A DNA stretch of 5,712 bases from Candidatus Kaiserbacteria bacterium (GCA_026985835.1 JALSPS010000003.1:1-5712), one strand, 5' to 3'; shown: positions 1 through 5,144, numbered from the stretch's first letter. Notes: generated from the sequence alone by a model not told the origin. Numbers and translations: made by a program.

Positions 1-2
1 TT

Positions 3-101
3 GCAATCTTGTTTATGATGGGTTTTTCTTTGTTTATGTTTGTGGCGTTTGTGTATAACAATTACACAAGATCTAAAGATGATGTGAGGAATGAAGATTA
101 A
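3..101 (+). CDS. C-terminal end of an unidentified membrane protein (partial)
   Basis: An open frame runs in from the left edge and ends at a TAA at 99-101. The visible 32 residues are a strongly hydrophobic stretch rich in Phe, Met, Val and Leu (about 18 residues, one membrane segment) followed by a short charged tail ending in RNED. This is the usual look of a last transmembrane helix with a hydrophilic C-terminus. The other two forward frames hit stops within the first 60 bases, so this is the only frame that can be coding. The family cannot be recognised from so little. It converges on glmM with a 27-nt gap between the two stop codons. Confidence 0.55.
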   Translation, partial: AILFMMGFSLFMFVAFVYNNYTRSKDDVRNED

Positions 102-120
102 CTAAAAACAATTTAATCTT
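94..120. terminator. Possible bidirectional hairpin between two convergent genes
   Basis: The 8-nt arms AAGATTAA (94-101) and TTAATCTT (113-120) are perfectly complementary around an 11-nt loop. They lie between the convergent stop codons of the partial membrane-protein gene and glmM, where a two-way terminator would be expected. The stem is AT-only and no T tract follows on either strand, so this is weak evidence. Confidence 0.25.
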
Positions 121-128
121 GATAATGG

Positions 129-1478
129 CTAGGTAATTAAGCTTAAAATGGATTTTGTAATAATTTTTGCGGTTTTTTCCGCCAGAGATTTTGTTTTTGC
201 CTCAACCATCACACGAATAACCGGTTCTGTGCCAGATGGGCGCAAAACAATTCTTCCTGAATTTTTTAACATATTCTCAGCTTGTTTTACAGAGTTCTTT
301 ACTTTTGGGTTTTTTAATATAACTTGCGCTTTTTTGTTGCCAAGTGGAACATTTATCATAACCTGCGGGTATAATTTTATTGATTTAAAAAGCTCTAATA
401 AAGATTTATTAGAAACCTTCATATACGCAAGTATTTGCAGAGCAGAAATTATTCCATCTCCTGTAGTGGTGTGATCTCTACAAATAATATGCCCTGATTG
501 CTCACCACCAATCAACCAATTTCTTTTTTGTAATTCTTCTGAAATATATCTATCACCAACTTTCGTACGAACAAATTCAATGTTAGCTTTTTTAAGACTG
601 TCCTCAATTGCAAGATTTGTCATAACCGTTCCGGCAACACCGGTTTTATATTTTTTATGAAAAATGTAATAGAGTGATATAAAGTATGTAATCAAATCAC
701 CGTCTATGATATGACCTTTTGAATCCACCATAAATACTCTGTCTCCGTCTCCATCAAAAGCAATACCAAGATTGGCACTTTCTTTTAAAACTTTTTTTCT
801 TAAAAATTGCGGATTTGTTGAGCCGCATTTTTTATTTATATTTAATCCATCCGGAGTATTGCCCATAGATATAACCTTAGCACCTAACTCAGAAAAAACT
901 TTTGAAGCTACATGGTATGTCGCTCCATTGGCAGAATCAACCACAATTTTTAATCCTTTTAAATCAAAATTCTTTGGAAAAGATGATTTACAAAATTCTA
1001 TATATCTTCCAGGCGCATCGTCCATTCTATATGCTTTCCCAAGCTTTTCTGAATCTACAACGGTCATTTTTTTATTCAGAAAATTTTCAATTTTCATTTG
1101 TAATTCATCCGAAAGTTTTGTGCCTTGCGGAGAAAAAAACTTTATACCGTTATCATAATATGGATTATGAGACGCGCTTATAACAATACCTAAAGATGCT
1201 CTTGATGCTCTTGTTAGATATGCAATTGCCGGAGTAGGAATAGGTCCTAAAAGAATGACATCCATACCCGCGGAAGATAACCCGGATTCCAGTGCTGATT
1301 CAAACATATAGCCGGATATACGCGTATCTTTACCAATTAAAACTTTACTCGACCCATTTTTTTTAAAAATTTTACCAATAGCCCAACCAAGCTTTAATGT
1401 AAACTCAGGAGTCAATGGAAATTCACCAACTTTTTTGCGTATTCCATCTGTACCAAAATACTTTTTTCGTTTTTGCAT
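129..1478 (-). CDS. glmM: Phosphoglucosamine mutase GlmM
   Basis: GlmM converts glucosamine-6-phosphate to glucosamine-1-phosphate in the cytoplasm, on the route to UDP-GlcNAc and peptidoglycan. All signatures of the alpha-D-phosphohexomutase family are visible in the 449-residue product: the N-terminal FGTDGIR at 8-14, the phosphoserine loop SASHNP at 101-106 (catalytic Ser103), the metal-binding DGDGDR at 242-247, the sugar-binding GGEQSGH at 324-330 and the phosphate-binding RPSGTEP at 413-419. Length matches the family (about 445). The frame is open up to an ATG at 1541, but the family normally starts only a few residues before the FGTDGIR motif. The extra 21 residues are not conserved-looking, and a promoter-like sequence overlaps them, so the ATG at 1476-1478 is preferred. 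The gene ends with TAG. It diverges from rlmH with 78 nt between start codons. The GEQSG form favours GlmM over phosphomannomutase. Confidence 0.95.
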   Translation of the reverse strand: MQKRKKYFGTDGIRKKVGEFPLTPEFTLKLGWAIGKIFKKNGSSKVLIGKDTRISGYMFESALESGLSSAGMDVILLGPIPTPAIAYLTRASRASLGIVISASHNPYYDNGIKFFSPQGTKLSDELQMKIENFLNKKMTVVDSEKLGKAYRMDDAPGRYIEFCKSSFPKNFDLKGLKIVVDSANGATYHVASKVFSELGAKVISMGNTPDGLNINKKCGSTNPQFLRKKVLKESANLGIAFDGDGDRVFMVDSKGHIIDGDLITYFISLYYIFHKKYKTGVAGTVMTNLAIEDSLKKANIEFVRTKVGDRYISEELQKRNWLIGGEQSGHIICRDHTTTGDGIISALQILAYMKVSNKSLLELFKSIKLYPQVMINVPLGNKKAQVILKNPKVKNSVKQAENMLKNSGRIVLRPSGTEPVIRVMVEAKTKSLAEKTAKIITKSILSLIT

Positions 1479-1513
1479 AAATAAAATACTATTACAATTA
1501 TTGGTAATTGCAA
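1479..1513 (-). promoter_or_regulatory. Predicted glmM promoter, leaderless type
   Basis: Read on the minus strand, a -35 box TTGCAA (1508-1513) is followed after 16 nt by a -10 box TAGTAT (1486-1491). The ATG begins exactly 7 nt later, so the transcript should start at or within a base of the start codon. No Shine-Dalgarno sequence is present. The position also supports the shorter glmM start at 1478 over the one at 1541. Confidence 0.5.
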
Positions 1514-1521
1514 CTATATTC

Positions 1522-1556
1522 TTGAAAACTTTAACAATCATTGTAAACTCAATACT
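1522..1556 (+). promoter_or_regulatory. Predicted rlmH promoter, leaderless type
   Basis: A -35 box TTGAAA (1522-1527), a 16-nt spacer and a -10 box TAAACT (1544-1549) are followed by 7 nt and the rlmH ATG. The -35 box lies back to back with that of glmM, 8 nt apart, so the two divergent genes share one compact control region. No ribosome binding site is visible. Confidence 0.5.
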
Positions 1557-1985
1557 ATGAAAATAACAATTGTAAGCGCCGGTAAACCAAAGGAGCCATT
1601 TTTAAGTATATTTAAGGAATATACAAAAAGAAGCGGAAGATTTATAAAAATTGAGTACCTGTTTCTAAAAGATAATAAAGACTTTGAAACAAAAATTTTA
1701 AATAAGAAAAAGGGGAGGTTGCTAATTTTACTTGATGAAAATGGTAAAGAGTACTCATCAAAACAATTTGCAGATTTTTTAATAAAGGAAGAGCAACTGG
1801 GAAAAGAATTATTGTTTGTAATAGGTTCTACAAATGGGCATTCAAAAGAATTAAAAGAAAATGCAGATTTTTTAATTTCTTTATCAAGATTTACATTCCC
1901 ACACGAGTTTGCTCTTGCGATTTTTTCAGAAGTTTTATATAGATCAATTTCAATTAAATTTGCTCATCCATATCACAGAGAATAA
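1557..1985 (+). CDS. rlmH: 23S rRNA (pseudouridine1915-N3)-methyltransferase RlmH
   Basis: RlmH is a small SPOUT-fold enzyme that uses S-adenosylmethionine to methylate N3 of pseudouridine 1915 in helix 69 of 23S rRNA, acting on the assembled 70S ribosome. The 142-residue product shows the family layout: an N-terminal strand MKITIVSAGK, LLDENGKE at 58-65, the cofactor-knot strand LFVIGSTNGH at 86-95 (usually FVIGG plus a Gly-rich turn), LISLSRFTFPHE at 106-117, and the C-terminal PYHRE (138-142) that closes the active site. It is about a dozen residues shorter than the usual 155. The change of the second Gly of IGG to Ser in IGS (91) is a small deviation within the cofactor-binding turn. It runs towards the tRNA-Leu gene, with 16 nt between the rlmH stop and the tRNA 3' end. 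Confidence 0.93.
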   Translation: MKITIVSAGKPKEPFLSIFKEYTKRSGRFIKIEYLFLKDNKDFETKILNKKKGRLLILLDENGKEYSSKQFADFLIKEEQLGKELLFVIGSTNGHSKELKENADFLISLSRFTFPHEFALAIFSEVLYRSISIKFAHPYHRE

Positions 1986-2001
1986 TTATTTCAAACTCTT
2001 G

Positions 2002-2083
2002 TAGGCCAGGTGGGATTTGAACCCACACCCCTTGCGGGACTCGGGTTTAAGCCGAGCATGTATACCAATTCCATCACTGGCCC
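2002..2083 (-). tRNA. tRNA-Leu (anticodon UAA)
   Basis: The minus strand folds as a class II tRNA of 82 nt. The acceptor stem GGGCCAG pairs with CTGGCCT, the last pair being a G1-U72 wobble. The D arm is ATG/CAT with loop GAATTGGTATA. The anticodon stem CTCGG/CCGAG holds loop CTTAAAC, giving anticodon TAA (reads UUA). A long variable arm (CCC, GCAA loop, GGG) and the T arm GTGGG-TTCAAAT-CCCAC follow. The variable arm and discriminator A73 fit leucine. The next bases are CAAG, so the CCA end is not encoded and must be added by CCA transferase. No clear promoter lies directly upstream, so it is probably cotranscribed with tRNA-Cys through the palindromic spacer. Confidence 0.95.
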
Positions 2084-2090
2084 ATTTTTT
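2003..2090 (+). terminator. Possible rlmH terminator formed by the antisense of tRNA-Leu
   Basis: On the plus strand the complement of tRNA-Leu keeps its stems (including the closing acceptor stem AGGCCAG/CTGGCCC) and is followed after a single A by six T (2085-2090). A structured G+C-rich fold followed by a U tract is the form of an intrinsic terminator for transcripts leaving rlmH. The closing stem spans 80 nt, far larger than a normal terminator hairpin, so this is only a suggestion. Confidence 0.25.
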
Positions 2091-2093
2091 AAT

Positions 2094-2144
2094 GGCGGAG
2101 GCTCGCCCGTTGTCGTTCGTTCCTCACTCCAACATGGCTCCGCC
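2094..2144. repeat. Imperfect palindrome next to tRNA-Leu
   Basis: GGCGGAG at 2094-2100 and CTCCGCC at 2138-2144 are perfect inverted 7-mers. Inside, GTTG (2109-2112) and CAAC (2130-2133) can pair, with CC/GG between, giving a branched or bulged hairpin of about 51 nt. Its base composition is far more GC-rich than the surrounding genes. It carries no open frame of note. It may be a dispersed palindromic repeat of the genome, a processing signal in the tRNA precursor, or both. Confidence 0.5.
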
Positions 2145-2145
2145 T

Positions 2146-2238
2146 TTCGATTCCCGACGGCGAAGTAAGCAGATACTTCGCCTCCCGGGCCAGAAGCAAA
2201 GATGAACTTTGCTTCTTGAGGCCCGGGCGGGAATCGAA
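2146..2238. repeat. Inverted copy of the tRNA-Cys 3' end, interrupted by a hairpin
   Basis: The T loop, T-stem 3' strand and acceptor 3' strand of tRNA-Cys (complement of 2220-2238, 19 nt) are repeated in inverted orientation at 2146-2156 plus 2184-2191 with no mismatch. The two pieces are separated by a 27-nt insert (2157-2183) that is itself a hairpin: GGCGAAGTA, loop AGCAGA, TACTTCGCC. Between the two copies lies a further 10-bp hairpin, AGAAGCAAAG (2192-2201) with CTTTGCTTCT (2207-2216) around ATGAA. Together the arms make a 29-bp palindrome with a 3-nt bulge at the tRNA 3' end. In the precursor RNA the tRNA 3' half could pair with this copy instead of with its own 5' half. Origin is unknown; a palindromic mobile repeat or a scar of tRNA-targeted recombination are possible readings. 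Confidence 0.8.
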
Positions 2239-2290
2239 CCCGCGCATGGAGGTTTTGCAGACCTCAGCGTTACCACTTCGCCACCGAGCC
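2219..2290 (-). tRNA. tRNA-Cys (anticodon GCA)
   Basis: The minus strand folds as a 72-nt class I tRNA. The acceptor stem GGCTCGG pairs with CCGGGCC, with one U-G wobble. The D arm is GCG/CGC with loop AAGTGGTAA. The anticodon stem GAGGT/ACCTC holds loop CTGCAAA, giving anticodon GCA. A 5-nt variable loop and the T arm GCGGG-TTCGATT-CCCGC follow. Discriminator U73 is the known identity base for cysteine. The next bases are CAAG, so CCA is not encoded. It lies 42 nt downstream of the rbfA stop and has its own promoter-like sequence. Its 3' end is one arm of a long palindrome that continues into the spacer. Confidence 0.96.
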
Positions 2291-2308
2291 TATTAACTAG
2301 GCGATAAC

Positions 2309-2336
2309 AGTTTACCACGAGTTTTGTAATACTCAA
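2309..2336 (-). promoter_or_regulatory. Predicted tRNA-Cys (and tRNA-Leu) promoter
   Basis: On the minus strand a -35 box TTGAGT (2331-2336) that overlaps the rbfA stop codon is followed by a 16-nt spacer and a -10 box TAAACT (2309-2314). TGG just before the -10 box makes an extended -10 element. Transcription would start about 11 nt before tRNA-Cys, giving a short 5' leader for RNase P to remove. Confidence 0.55.
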
Positions 2337-2665
2337 AAATTTTGATGAGATAAATTCTCTATAATTTGTCTATTTTTTTCACCCTCATCTATTTCAAAAT
2401 CAATAAATGGTATTTTTCTTAAGTGAGTATTCTTTTTAATATATTGTTTTATTTCTTTACGCTTCCGCTTGCAGAAATCCAAAGCATTCCTCTCCATTGA
2501 ATGAGGTAAAACTGAAATATAAATTTTTGCGTTTGCTAAATTGGAAGAAACATCTGCCCTTGTAACAGTTATTAAAGATTGTCTATTTGATTCAAACTCC
2601 AGATATTCTGCCACTAATTTTGCAACTTGTTCATCAATTTGAATTTTTCGTTGTTCATCTACCAT
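2333..2665 (-). CDS. rbfA: 30S ribosome-binding factor RbfA
   Basis: RbfA is a KH-like protein that binds the immature 30S subunit and assists maturation of the 5' end of 16S rRNA. The 110-residue product has an N-terminal helix with VAKLVAEYLEF (14-24), where the family normally carries its first helix. ADVSSNLANAKIYISVLP (37-54) matches the typical V.VS.DL..AKVYVSVL strand, and LRKIPFIDFEID at 82-93 is the family's R..P.L.F..D segment. Length is normal (110-130). It starts 2 nt after the infB stop, the classical infB-rbfA arrangement, which points to cotranscription and probably coupled translation. The stop is TGA, and this is the only gene here ending with that codon. The stop overlaps the -35 box of the tRNA promoter. 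Confidence 0.88.
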   Translation of the reverse strand: MVDEQRKIQIDEQVAKLVAEYLEFESNRQSLITVTRADVSSNLANAKIYISVLPHSMERNALDFCKRKRKEIKQYIKKNTHLRKIPFIDFEIDEGEKNRQIIENLSHQNF

Positions 2666-2667
2666 TT

Positions 2668-4185
2668 TTATTCTTCAATAACCTCATAAAAAACCAAAAC
2701 ATCTCCTTCCGCTAACAACCCTCCCGTTTTTATTTCGGCGCCAAATTCGTTACCCTCAGCAATTGAAAGCGCATCTTGTTTACCTTGTTTTAAGGTTATG
2801 ATTTCTCCATCAAAAAGATGTTCATTTCGTCTTAAAATATGCAGTTTTAATTTATTTTTTATGGTACCGGATTTTACTTTCCCTCCTATCACATAAGATT
2901 TTTTACCCTCACTAAAAATTTTTAGTACTTTTGCTACGGCTACCTCTTTTTCAATCTCTTGTTTTGGAGTTAATTCTTTCACTTTTGCTGAAACCCAATC
3001 AGTTAATTCATAAATTATGTTAAACAAATTTATTTCTACATTTCTGTTACGAGCAAGATCCTTCGCCGGATTATCTACCCTTACTGAAAAACCAAGCACC
3101 AGAGTGTCTTTATTTGCAAGGGCTATATTTATATCATTTTGATTTATAGATCCTGCGTCCTTTTCTATTATTTTTAATAAAACTCTAGGATTTTCCTTCT
3201 GTACTTTGGAAAGCTCATATTCAATCGCTTCTAAAGCGCCTTTTGTTTCAGCTTTTAAAACAATAGGGATTACCTTTATATCCATATCTTCATCAAGAGA
3301 GTGATTTTGTAAGTTTTTAACATCATTTTCTTGGTAAACAAATTCACTAGCTTTACGCTCTGCTTCCTTTTTGGTTAAAACTGTAGAAAAAATATCACCG
3401 GTTTTAGGCAGTTTGTTAAAACCAATCAATCCGATAGGGGAGGAAAAACTTGCAGAGTTTATTTTTTTTCCGGAACTGTCAATTATCGTTCTGATTGGCG
3501 TATAAGAATTTCCGGCAACAACAAATTCACCAGTATGGAGTGTCCCATCTTTTATTATAAGAGTCGCATTTATTCCTGTTTTAGGATCAATATGAGCTTC
3601 TATTATAACACCACTTGCCTTGGCATTCGGATTGGCAGATAACTCCTCCATATCTGCAAGTAATAAAATTGTATCCAATAAATCATCAACACCTTCTCCG
3701 GTTTTTGCAGATATTGCATTCCAAGGTATGTCACCACCCATACCTTCAATATATATTTCATTTTCAATAAGAGATGTTTGGGTTTGCTGGATATTTGCGC
3801 CGGGTTTATCTATTTTATTTATTGCAACACAAAAAGGAATGTTTGTGTCTTTTATTGCTTGAAGGGCCTCAAGAGTTTGTGGTTTAACTCCATCTTCAGC
3901 AGAAACTACCAAAATTGCTATATCGGCAACCGAAGCTCCGTGTTCTCTCATTTTTCTAAACGCCTCATGACCCGGAGTATCTATAAAAGTAATTTTCTTT
4001 TTTTCTCCTTCATATTCTCTTTCTACTTCATAGGCGCTTATTCTTTGAGTAATACCTCCAACCTCTTTGTCCACCACATTTGTTTTGCGAATATAATCTA
4101 AAAGGGCTGACTTTCCATGATCCACATGTCCCATTACAACAACAACAGGTGGGCGTTCTTTAATTGTATTTTTTGATGAATTCAT
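2668..4185 (-). CDS. infB: Translation initiation factor IF-2, short form
   Basis: IF2 is the GTPase that brings initiator fMet-tRNA to the 30S subunit and promotes 50S joining. The 505-residue product has GHVDHGKS at 19-26 (G1), GGITQRIS at 43-50 (switch I), DTPGH at 69-73 (G3, with the catalytic His), NKID at 123-126 (G4) and SAK at 159-161 (G5), followed by the beta-barrel and C-terminal domains. It begins almost directly at the G domain, so the long N-terminal part of typical IF2 (890 residues in E. coli) is missing, while the rest has normal size. Family members usually read GGITQHIGAY where this one has QRISAY, and T where G1 has S. Translation starts at the ATG at 4183-4185 without a Shine-Dalgarno sequence. 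It follows the DUF4446 gene by 36 nt and precedes rbfA. Confidence 0.96.
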   Translation of the reverse strand: MNSSKNTIKERPPVVVVMGHVDHGKSALLDYIRKTNVVDKEVGGITQRISAYEVEREYEGEKKKITFIDTPGHEAFRKMREHGASVADIAILVVSAEDGVKPQTLEALQAIKDTNIPFCVAINKIDKPGANIQQTQTSLIENEIYIEGMGGDIPWNAISAKTGEGVDDLLDTILLLADMEELSANPNAKASGVIIEAHIDPKTGINATLIIKDGTLHTGEFVVAGNSYTPIRTIIDSSGKKINSASFSSPIGLIGFNKLPKTGDIFSTVLTKKEAERKASEFVYQENDVKNLQNHSLDEDMDIKVIPIVLKAETKGALEAIEYELSKVQKENPRVLLKIIEKDAGSINQNDINIALANKDTLVLGFSVRVDNPAKDLARNRNVEINLFNIIYELTDWVSAKVKELTPKQEIEKEVAVAKVLKIFSEGKKSYVIGGKVKSGTIKNKLKLHILRRNEHLFDGEIITLKQGKQDALSIAEGNEFGAEIKTGGLLAEGDVLVFYEVIEE

Positions 4186-4221
4186 AAGCTAAACAAATAC
4201 AAGCTAAAAGCTTGAATAAGT
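4186..4221 (-). promoter_or_regulatory. infB leader with repeated TTTAGCTT and a small hairpin
   Basis: In the 36 nt between the DUF4446 stop and the infB start, TTTAGCTT occurs twice on the minus strand at a 15-nt step (4201-4208 and 4186-4193), the second copy touching the ATG. The first copy is part of a 5-bp hairpin, CAAGC-TTTTA-GCTTG (4200-4214), followed by a T-rich stretch. There is no convincing -35/-10 pair, so infB may rely on readthrough from upstream. The hairpin could act as a weak attenuator, but that is speculation. Confidence 0.25.
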
Positions 4222-4701
4222 TTAGCTATTATGCAATGAATTGCGTGCTTTTTCAAGGGCTTCTCTTTCTTCTTGAGTAATTTCTGATTTTGGATTGAAA
4301 TTAAAAACTTCTTTTGAATAAATTGTAATACCATTCCTTGCGTGAAGTGTTGAGATTATAATTCCATTTCCGAATTCATTTAGCAATGCAAGAGCAAAGC
4401 TTGGCTTGCTATCTCCTGAGCCCGCAAAAGGATGAAATCTTTGGAGACCAATGCCTCTTATTGCAGATTTGGATTGATTAAATAATTTCTCGGCATTCTT
4501 TGCCATAGCATTATATTGAGATTTTGAAAATTCATAATCTTTAGAAATTTTTGCGATATGAGATTCTATACTCTTTGCATTTGTACCTCTTAGCAAGCGC
4601 TTTATTCTAAATTCCAATATAATTATCCAAATTAAAAGAATTAGAAAAAGGGCCATAAGAGCAAAAATAATGTATTGTTCGTTTATTAAATTTAAAATCA
4701 T
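4222..4701 (-). CDS. DUF4446-like single-pass membrane protein
   Basis: The 159-residue product has one strong membrane segment at about residues 11-30 (Ile/Leu/Phe-rich), then a basic stretch FRIKRLLRG that should face the cytoplasm. A helical region follows (about 42-80, SHIAKISKDYEFSKSQYNAM...). The C-terminal half carries IGLQRFHPFAGSGDSKPSFALALLNEFGNG and ISTLHARNGITIYSKEV. This pattern of a bitopic membrane anchor, a coiled-coil-like linker, a RF.PF...G...SFALALL core and a closing acidic helix (ITQEEREALEKA) is what is known as DUF4446, a family of unknown function in Firmicutes and candidate-phylum bacteria. Assignment is from memory of the family pattern. It is the first gene of the minus-strand cluster leading to infB and rbfA, and diverges from the 89-residue gene. 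Confidence 0.8.
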   Translation of the reverse strand: MILNLINEQYIIFALMALFLILLIWIIILEFRIKRLLRGTNAKSIESHIAKISKDYEFSKSQYNAMAKNAEKLFNQSKSAIRGIGLQRFHPFAGSGDSKPSFALALLNEFGNGIIISTLHARNGITIYSKEVFNFNPKSEITQEEREALEKARNSLHNS

Positions 4702-4710
4702 ATAGAGATT

Positions 4711-4738
4711 ATTATATTGTATAATTTATTTTTTACAA
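4711..4738 (-). promoter_or_regulatory. Predicted promoter for the DUF4446-infB-rbfA cluster
   Basis: On the minus strand TTGTAA (4733-4738), a 16-nt spacer and a perfect consensus -10 TATAAT (4711-4716) precede the ATG by 9 nt. The predicted transcript has a leader of only 2-3 nt and no ribosome binding site. It is the best minus-strand promoter upstream of infB. Confidence 0.5.
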
Positions 4739-4742
4739 ATTA

Positions 4743-4771
4743 TTGGTAAAAACATATTTTTTTGATAAACT
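4743..4771 (+). promoter_or_regulatory. Candidate promoter for the 89-residue protein gene
   Basis: TTGGTA (4743-4748), 17 nt, TAAACT (4766-4771). Its -35 box is back to back with that of the divergent cluster, 4 nt apart. The predicted start would leave a leader of about 20 nt without a Shine-Dalgarno sequence. The region is very AT-rich, and other -10-like hexamers occur nearer to the ATG (TAAATA at 4788-4793), so the exact position is uncertain. Confidence 0.3.
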
Positions 4772-4799
4772 GTTGCATAATTATCATTAAATATAAATT

Positions 4800-5069
4800 A
4801 TGGGAATAAAAGATTTTTTTATAAAAAAGGCAATACAATCACAAATTAAAAATTTGCCAAAGGATCAACAAGATGTGATATTAAAAGCCTTAGAAGAAAA
4901 CCCTGAGATTTTTGTTAAAATAGCTGAAGAAGTAAAAGCTCTTACCAAACAAGGCAAAAATCAAATGACAGCAATGATGGAAGTTATGAAGAAACATCAG
5001 GCCGAACTTCAGCAAATTTTTGGAGCTCAAGGCAGGGGAGGAGCGCCACAAAAGAGACGTCCTTTCTAA
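4800..5069 (+). CDS. Small helical protein of unknown function
   Basis: The 89-residue product is not recognised. It begins MGIKDFFIKKAIQSQ and continues with two amphipathic helices: LPKDQQDVILKALEENPEIFVKIAEEV (about 19-45) and TKQGKNQMTAMMEVMKKHQAELQQIF (about 49-74). It ends with a Gly/Arg/Pro-rich, probably disordered tail, GRGGAPQKRRPF. There is no signal peptide, membrane segment or Cys/His metal site. The basic tail would suit RNA or nucleic-acid contact, but that is only inference. The frame is supported as real by normal lysine- and glutamate-rich composition, a defined intergenic position between divergent promoters, and an intrinsic terminator starting right at its stop codon. It stands alone as a single-gene transcript. 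Confidence 0.75.
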   Translation: MGIKDFFIKKAIQSQIKNLPKDQQDVILKALEENPEIFVKIAEEVKALTKQGKNQMTAMMEVMKKHQAELQQIFGAQGRGGAPQKRRPF

Positions 5070-5113
5070 TACATTTTTGACACGAAGTCAAAAATATATT
5101 AGAACCTTTTTTT
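5066..5113 (+). terminator. Intrinsic terminator overlapping the stop codon
   Basis: CTAATA-C-ATTTTTGAC (5066-5081) pairs with GTCAAAAAT-A-TATTAG (5087-5102) around loop ACGAA: a 15-bp stem with a single C-A mismatch. Four bases later a run of seven T follows (5107-5113). The left arm includes the TAA stop of the 89-residue protein gene, so the ribosome would have to leave before the hairpin forms. It separates this gene from the strong promoter that begins 3 nt after the T run. Confidence 0.85.
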
Positions 5114-5116
5114 CTA

Positions 5117-5144
5117 TTGACATTTAATTTGCATTTGCTAGTAT
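5117..5144 (+). promoter_or_regulatory. Strong extended -10 promoter driving the hairpin array
   Basis: A perfect consensus -35 box TTGACA (5117-5122), a 16-nt spacer and TAGTAT (5139-5144), preceded by TGC (5136-5138), make a full extended -10 promoter. It is the closest match to the sigma70 consensus in the window. The predicted start is about 5151, exactly the first base of the first hairpin stem (GGTGTTC), so transcription seems designed to begin with the structured RNA. Confidence 0.75.

Noticed and set aside
148..1183. Plus-strand frames of 93-128 residues opposite glmM
   Set aside because: They lie within the glmM gene, whose motifs are all present; the shadows have no family features.
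2017..2205. Plus-strand 62-residue open frame
   Set aside because: It runs antisense through tRNA-Leu and the spacer palindromes, has no promoter or start signal and no family resemblance.
2333..2335. UGA recoded as an amino acid (as in some candidate phyla)
   Set aside because: rbfA has normal length when UGA is a stop, and no in-frame UGA occurs inside any gene in the window.
2124..2336. Minus-strand 70-residue open frame
   Set aside because: It covers tRNA-Cys and the palindromic spacer; its sequence (such as GGEVVTLRSAKPPCAGSIPARA) is the typical spurious translation of a tRNA gene.
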